From positions 992,001 to 1,056,000 of the forward strand of contig OX637296.1 in the NCBI GenBank assembly GCA_951799445.1: a stretch of DNA of 64,000 nucleotides. The letters run 5' to 3'. The stretch is from Pseudisothecium myosuroides. Its lineage: Eukaryota > Streptophyta > Bryopsida > Hypnales > Lembophyllaceae. The translations under genes were made by a program, and so were the position numbers. How positions within the stretch are numbered: the first letter of the stretch is position 1; each line of letters opens with the position of its first letter. Shown piece after piece: positions 60,010 to 64,000 of the stretch. The notes beneath the pieces are model-generated. The model was not told where the DNA came from and ran no database searches. It saw only the letters and a list, made by a program, of their open reading frames with translations.

Positions 60010-60605
60010 GGGCTGCTTCACACTATGCCAAAAGGTCGAGAGTCCGTTGGTTTCCACCAATGAAATTTCAGGAAACTAAGGGTTTGGACTCTCGACCCTT
60101 CACACTATGCCCAAAGGTCGAGAGGTTGTCGCCCTCAAAACTGCCTACATGGCAGAGAAATGCCTACATGGTGATGGACACCCCTTGTGTTATATTTGTT
60201 ATTTGTTATTTGTCACCGTTGGGGGTTGAAACTTAGTCTCCACCATGACAATGGAGAGTCTTTGCATTTAGTGAACCTACTTCCCTAAACCTACTTCCTT
60301 TCAATGATCAAGGCCACCCTTTTATTCCATTTATATCCTTCATATTCCTTGTTTGATGAGAAGAGCATGTGCTGTGATTTTTTTCCAAGGCCATTTTGGA
60401 CTCCTTTCTCATGTTTTTTTATCTTTTACTTGAAAAAATTGACACATGTGTGGGGTTTGGACTTTGGACTTGGCCTTTGGAGGCTACACACTATGACTGG
60501 CCAAAGGCTCTAATTCCTAAATTTTGGGGCCTATTTATTGCCAATTTCCTTGGACTCTCACTTCCACGGACTCTCGACTTGGTCGGCCATAGTATAGAGC
60601 GGCCC
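60010..60605. mobile_element. GGGC-ended DNA transposon, non-autonomous (596 bp)
   Basis: Flanked by TCA at 60007-60009 and 60606-60608. The left end GGGCTGCTTCACACTATG and the right end, inverse of GGGCCGCTCTATACTATG, match at 14 of 18. GTCGAGAGTCCGT occurs inverted a little further in. TTCACACTATGCC...AAAGGTCGAGAG is repeated directly at about 60018 and 60090. Open frames of up to 94 codons inside have no recognisable domain. It adjoins the decayed right end of the preceding element. Confidence 0.65.
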
Positions 60606-60608
60606 TCA

Positions 60609-62878
60609 TGTGGTGGCTATTATAGGTGTCATAAGCCACTTGGCATAGTCCCATTGACTCATGGTGTGTACATACCATGAGTCTAGAGCTATTGGATCCT
60701 AGTATAAGTTGATATCCTGGCCATTGCCAAGCCTTATGTCACACCAAGGATTGTGCATTGCCTTGCAAACTACTCAATGGAATGTTGTGCAAGGTGTAGT
60801 CACACTACATGACATCAATGTTGAATCGAGGTGAGTTTCACCTCGTTTATATATTTGGATGCAACAATGATGGTACTTAGGCACTAATAGAGTCACATTA
60901 CGCTATTATTTACTCATGCTTGTCACATTTTGGCACGGTATGATCTTAGCATGAGTGTGTTTGTACCTCGGAGAGACCACTATCTATGTTTTAGAAAAAT
61001 ACGTGAAATAAAAGATGGGGTCAATTTAATTCAAAGGGGGGAGATTTTATATATATGTAGGGCTACCATGGGTTCTATGAAATGTAGCATATTCTAATAT
61101 ATGCAAATTATGCTATGTAAGAATATCATGTAGTAGAAATTTTTATTAATAAGTTAGCCTTAATAAATAAGGGCTATGCAAATTTTTTCATAGTATGGTG
61201 ATTATAGATATGAACAGAAAGTATGGATGATAAAAAGGACAAAATCAAAAAAATTTACTATGAACATTGGTTGATTGAAATTGTGCTACGATATTAATAG
61301 TGTATATATCAATAAAATTATGTATAAATGTAAGACATTGACTACAAGTGATAGAAATTCTCACATTGCACAAAGAGGGAAGTTTACTGTAGTGGGTTTA
61401 ACAAATTGAAATTGTACAATACAAAGATAGAGTTTAGTTATAGTCCATTTAACTTCAATCTTTGAAGTCATATGTATTAAATACACTAATATTGAATGGC
61501 ATGTTTATGGGACAGTTTGAGTGGGGATTCTAACTTATTCAATAGTAAACTTGTTATTGAAAACTACCACTTGATCAATGGCACTTAAATTGAATCAATT
61601 GTTGTTGGTTTTATGGTATATCTTCTATTTATGTAACCATGTAGTAGAAGGAAGGAAATATTTGTGAAGAAGGGCAAATGTGGGAAAAATTGGACACTTT
61701 AATTTTATATTTAAGATAGTTCCAGTTACAAAATCACATGAATAGATTTACAAAAAAACATAGGGTATTGGAAATATGCCTCTTGTAGCTTTTTATGCAA
61801 AAATATGGTCAATTTAAATACAACAATTAAATTAAATAATCCCACATCAAATACCCTTTTAACTCAAGTCTGTATCCTCAATTACAAGGAGTGATCTCCC
61901 CAAGCATTGTGTATGACATTAAGGTATATATATCTGTAAAATCACTCTAGTCCAATTGCACACCTTATTGTTGGACTCAATTGTGCCTTCTTGCATTCTA
62001 ATAGAGTTGAAAACTATAAGGGATTATTGCGTTATGATTTTTGAAACACCACTATATAATTTAGACACATAGCGAAAGATTCATTCATTATTTCAGTAAT
62101 TTGAAGGGATACTTCTGAAGTACCATTGCAAATGTGTAGGGAATCCAAAGAACCACATTAGAATCCAAATGAAAAACAATAGTCCCACGTACATACAATA
62201 CAAGAAGCTATATATTTTGCTTTGACCACCTATAGTGTTTTTTTAAAAATAAAAATTAAGTTGACCAAAATACATTGAAAAAACCTTTGATTTGCTATTC
62301 TAACGCAAAAATAAAATCTTAAATCTAATAAATCTAAGTACACTGACTACAACTAAAGGAACAACAATAGGTCATTCTACCTTAGTTAATCCGCCTAAAG
62401 GTAGTCCTAAAGGACATAGCCCATGACCATATAGTCAAACTTAAAAGTTCTACACCATGTATCCTCCATTTTTTGTTATTTATGAATGAAATTGTTTGAT
62501 TTTAATTTTTAAAGGTGAAATCACATGCAAATATGTGTTATTAATTTTTAGAATATTTTGTGAGAACTTCAAATTACCATGAATTTTTGAAGTGAAATTG
62601 AAGAAATTTGATGTCAAATACAAAACATGCTTAGATAACTATAAATTTTAGAATAGAAGTGCATTATTTTGTAGGACATTATGGTATAAAGAAAATTCTT
62701 GTGTTATTATATTTAGAAAAGTAATTATAGATCCTCAACTTCAAACTTCAATGAAATGCTTCTTTTAAGGATTTTTTTTAATGTTTTCGAGTGCATTAGA
62801 AATTGAACTTTAGAGGCTTTGCATTCTTTGTTTTGCTCAAAAGCAATAGAAATCATTTTGAATGTCATAGTGAAGGTT
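60609..62878. other. Intergenic, no gene recognised
   Basis: AT-rich sequence without exon-like frames, terminal repeats or structured motifs that I could define. Confidence 0.45.
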
Positions 62879-62882
62879 TTAA

Positions 62883-63120
62883 CCCCTAAACGTCACATGG
62901 GACGTTTTTTAGATGGCAGTTTCCTGCAAGATTGGGTTCATCAAACCTTATAATGTTTACATCCGTACAATGGATTTTCCAAAAAATAGCAAATTTGCAC
63001 TCGTCAGGTTGTTGGCCACAAAGTTCTACGGTGAATGCAGTAACCAATCCAAATTCAAATTATGCAGCTTTTTCTAGAAAAGGCTCCATTTAGAGCTGTT
63101 TGGTCTGTGACGCTTAGGGG
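62883..63120. mobile_element. TTAA-type mini-element P10 (238 bp)
   Basis: TTAA at 62879-62882 on the left and a one-base-degraded CTAA at 63121-63124 on the right. The terminal inverted repeat is CCCCTAAACGTCACA against CCCCTAAGCGTCACA. It begins like the main family (CCCCTAA) but differs inside the repeat, so it is a separate family. Confidence 0.72.
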
Positions 63121-63371
63121 CTAAAGAAAAATAGTTCAAAATGTCAATTGAAATACATTGTGTAGTGTAACATTTTTTTGATAAATGATCCCATTTTAAG
63201 TTGAAATAAAAAACCAAATAATATGCCGTGGACTTAAGTCAATGATGTATACATGCTAGCATCCCAAAAATTGCACTCAACAACTCAAATGAAAATCATC
63301 CATTTTTCAATTCGGTGTTTGACCGTCCCAAAGACACAAAACGTCCTCAGCGTTCTTGCAGGGTACGTTAA

Positions 63372-63941
63372 CCCTGGAGCGCGCCGACGTCCATTTTCTG
63401 GACGATGAACAGATTCAGATCCTTGTTTCTGTCTCATTCCTGCTTGGATGAAAGTCATCCTAATTTTTGGTGATACTTGATCAAGTTGTTGTCCTATCCA
63501 TCGGTTGGATTGGGTGTTACTAGAACATATTACATTTCTAAAATTACAAATGCGGAAGTATGTCAAGTGGTCAATTTGCATTGACTTCAGTTCAAAACTA
63601 GATGTGCAAAAATGAGGTCAAAGATGTAAAGGTCACAAAAATTTCAAAAAATCACCATATGAAGAGAACCTTATTTCCAATCCATTCCAACAAGTTTTAC
63701 TCAAAAAATGATAATATTTTACTTGTAATTGAATTTAGAAGGAATTCTGAAATTTTCTTTTCAAAATTTATAGAAAAAGATTGGTAATAGCATTAGTAGA
63801 TCTAACCGTACAGATAGAATTTAAAAATCAAAATCTACAGCTTTCGTTTGTATACCAATTCCAAAATATTCTTCCAAATTGTAGTTTATAATGGTTTTTC
63901 TCAAATTGTCAATTTTGGAGATGAATCCAGACGCTCCAGGG
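63372..63941. mobile_element. TTAA-flanked element P11, CCCTGGAGCG family (570 bp)
   Basis: TTAA at 63368-63371 and 63942-63945. The left terminus is CCCTGGAGCGCGCCGACG and the inverse of the right end is CCCTGGAGCGTCTGG. The ends are GC-rich and the inside is AT-rich and non-coding. The frame reading through 63285-63581 on the minus strand crosses the element boundary and is not a gene. Confidence 0.78.
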
Positions 63942-64000
63942 TTAATGCTATCACTGAGTAAGTTACGATGTCACTTAACTTAACTTCTTATTACTATTAC

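Noticed and set aside
60000..60236. 78-codon frame
   Set aside because: It crosses the boundary of a non-autonomous transposon and has no recognisable motif.

Overview
The window is nuclear DNA of a land plant. Spliced GT-AG genes with short introns (about 80-700 bp) sit in an AT-rich background full of small transposon relics. PSB27 shows a photosynthetic plant. A DUF4201 (CCDC113/CCDC96-type) coiled-coil gene, and possibly the first gene, are of the kind kept only in plants with motile sperm. A moss, liverwort, lycophyte or fern is therefore more likely than a flowering plant. I cannot name the species.

Gene layout: a five-exon gene of uncertain family, possibly ciliary (+, 3312-5144), whose promoter and first exon are tandemly duplicated. 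It converges on the AP-4 adaptor beta subunit (-, 5608-11012, 11 exons, 838 aa). After a long gene-free stretch comes an MLN51/Barentsz exon-junction-complex protein (+, 21042-25328, 8 coding exons, 619 aa). An unrecognised, possibly decaying gene lies at 33.85-35.1 kb. A compact block at 45-55 kb holds the DUF4201 coiled-coil gene (-), single-exon PSB27 (+) and a WDR20/DMWD-like WD40 gene (-, 11 exons plus a possible 90-bp cassette exon). I rebuilt the splice structures by hand. Codon phase closes across every intron, and the protein lengths I obtain match those I recall for the families. The exception is the N-terminal part of the DUF4201 gene.

Between the genes the main content is non-coding DNA transposons. 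The most striking are at least a dozen elements bounded by TTAA with termini starting CCC and ending GGG, from about 130 bp to 1.9 kb. This is the hallmark of the piggyBac superfamily, which is not normally associated with land plants. The window supplies its own empty-site controls: three insertions can be compared with an unoccupied paralogous TTAA elsewhere in the window. Three elements stand head to tail, separated by single TTAAs, next to the DUF4201 gene. Some copies are nested and some are mosaics of two subfamilies. No transposase is encoded here, so these are non-autonomous (MITE-like) copies.

Other elements are a back-to-back pair of Tourist-like MITEs sharing one TAA, a CACTA-type MITE, small GGGC-ended foldbacks and several unclassified repeat families. 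I found no tRNA, rRNA, CRISPR or viral gene.
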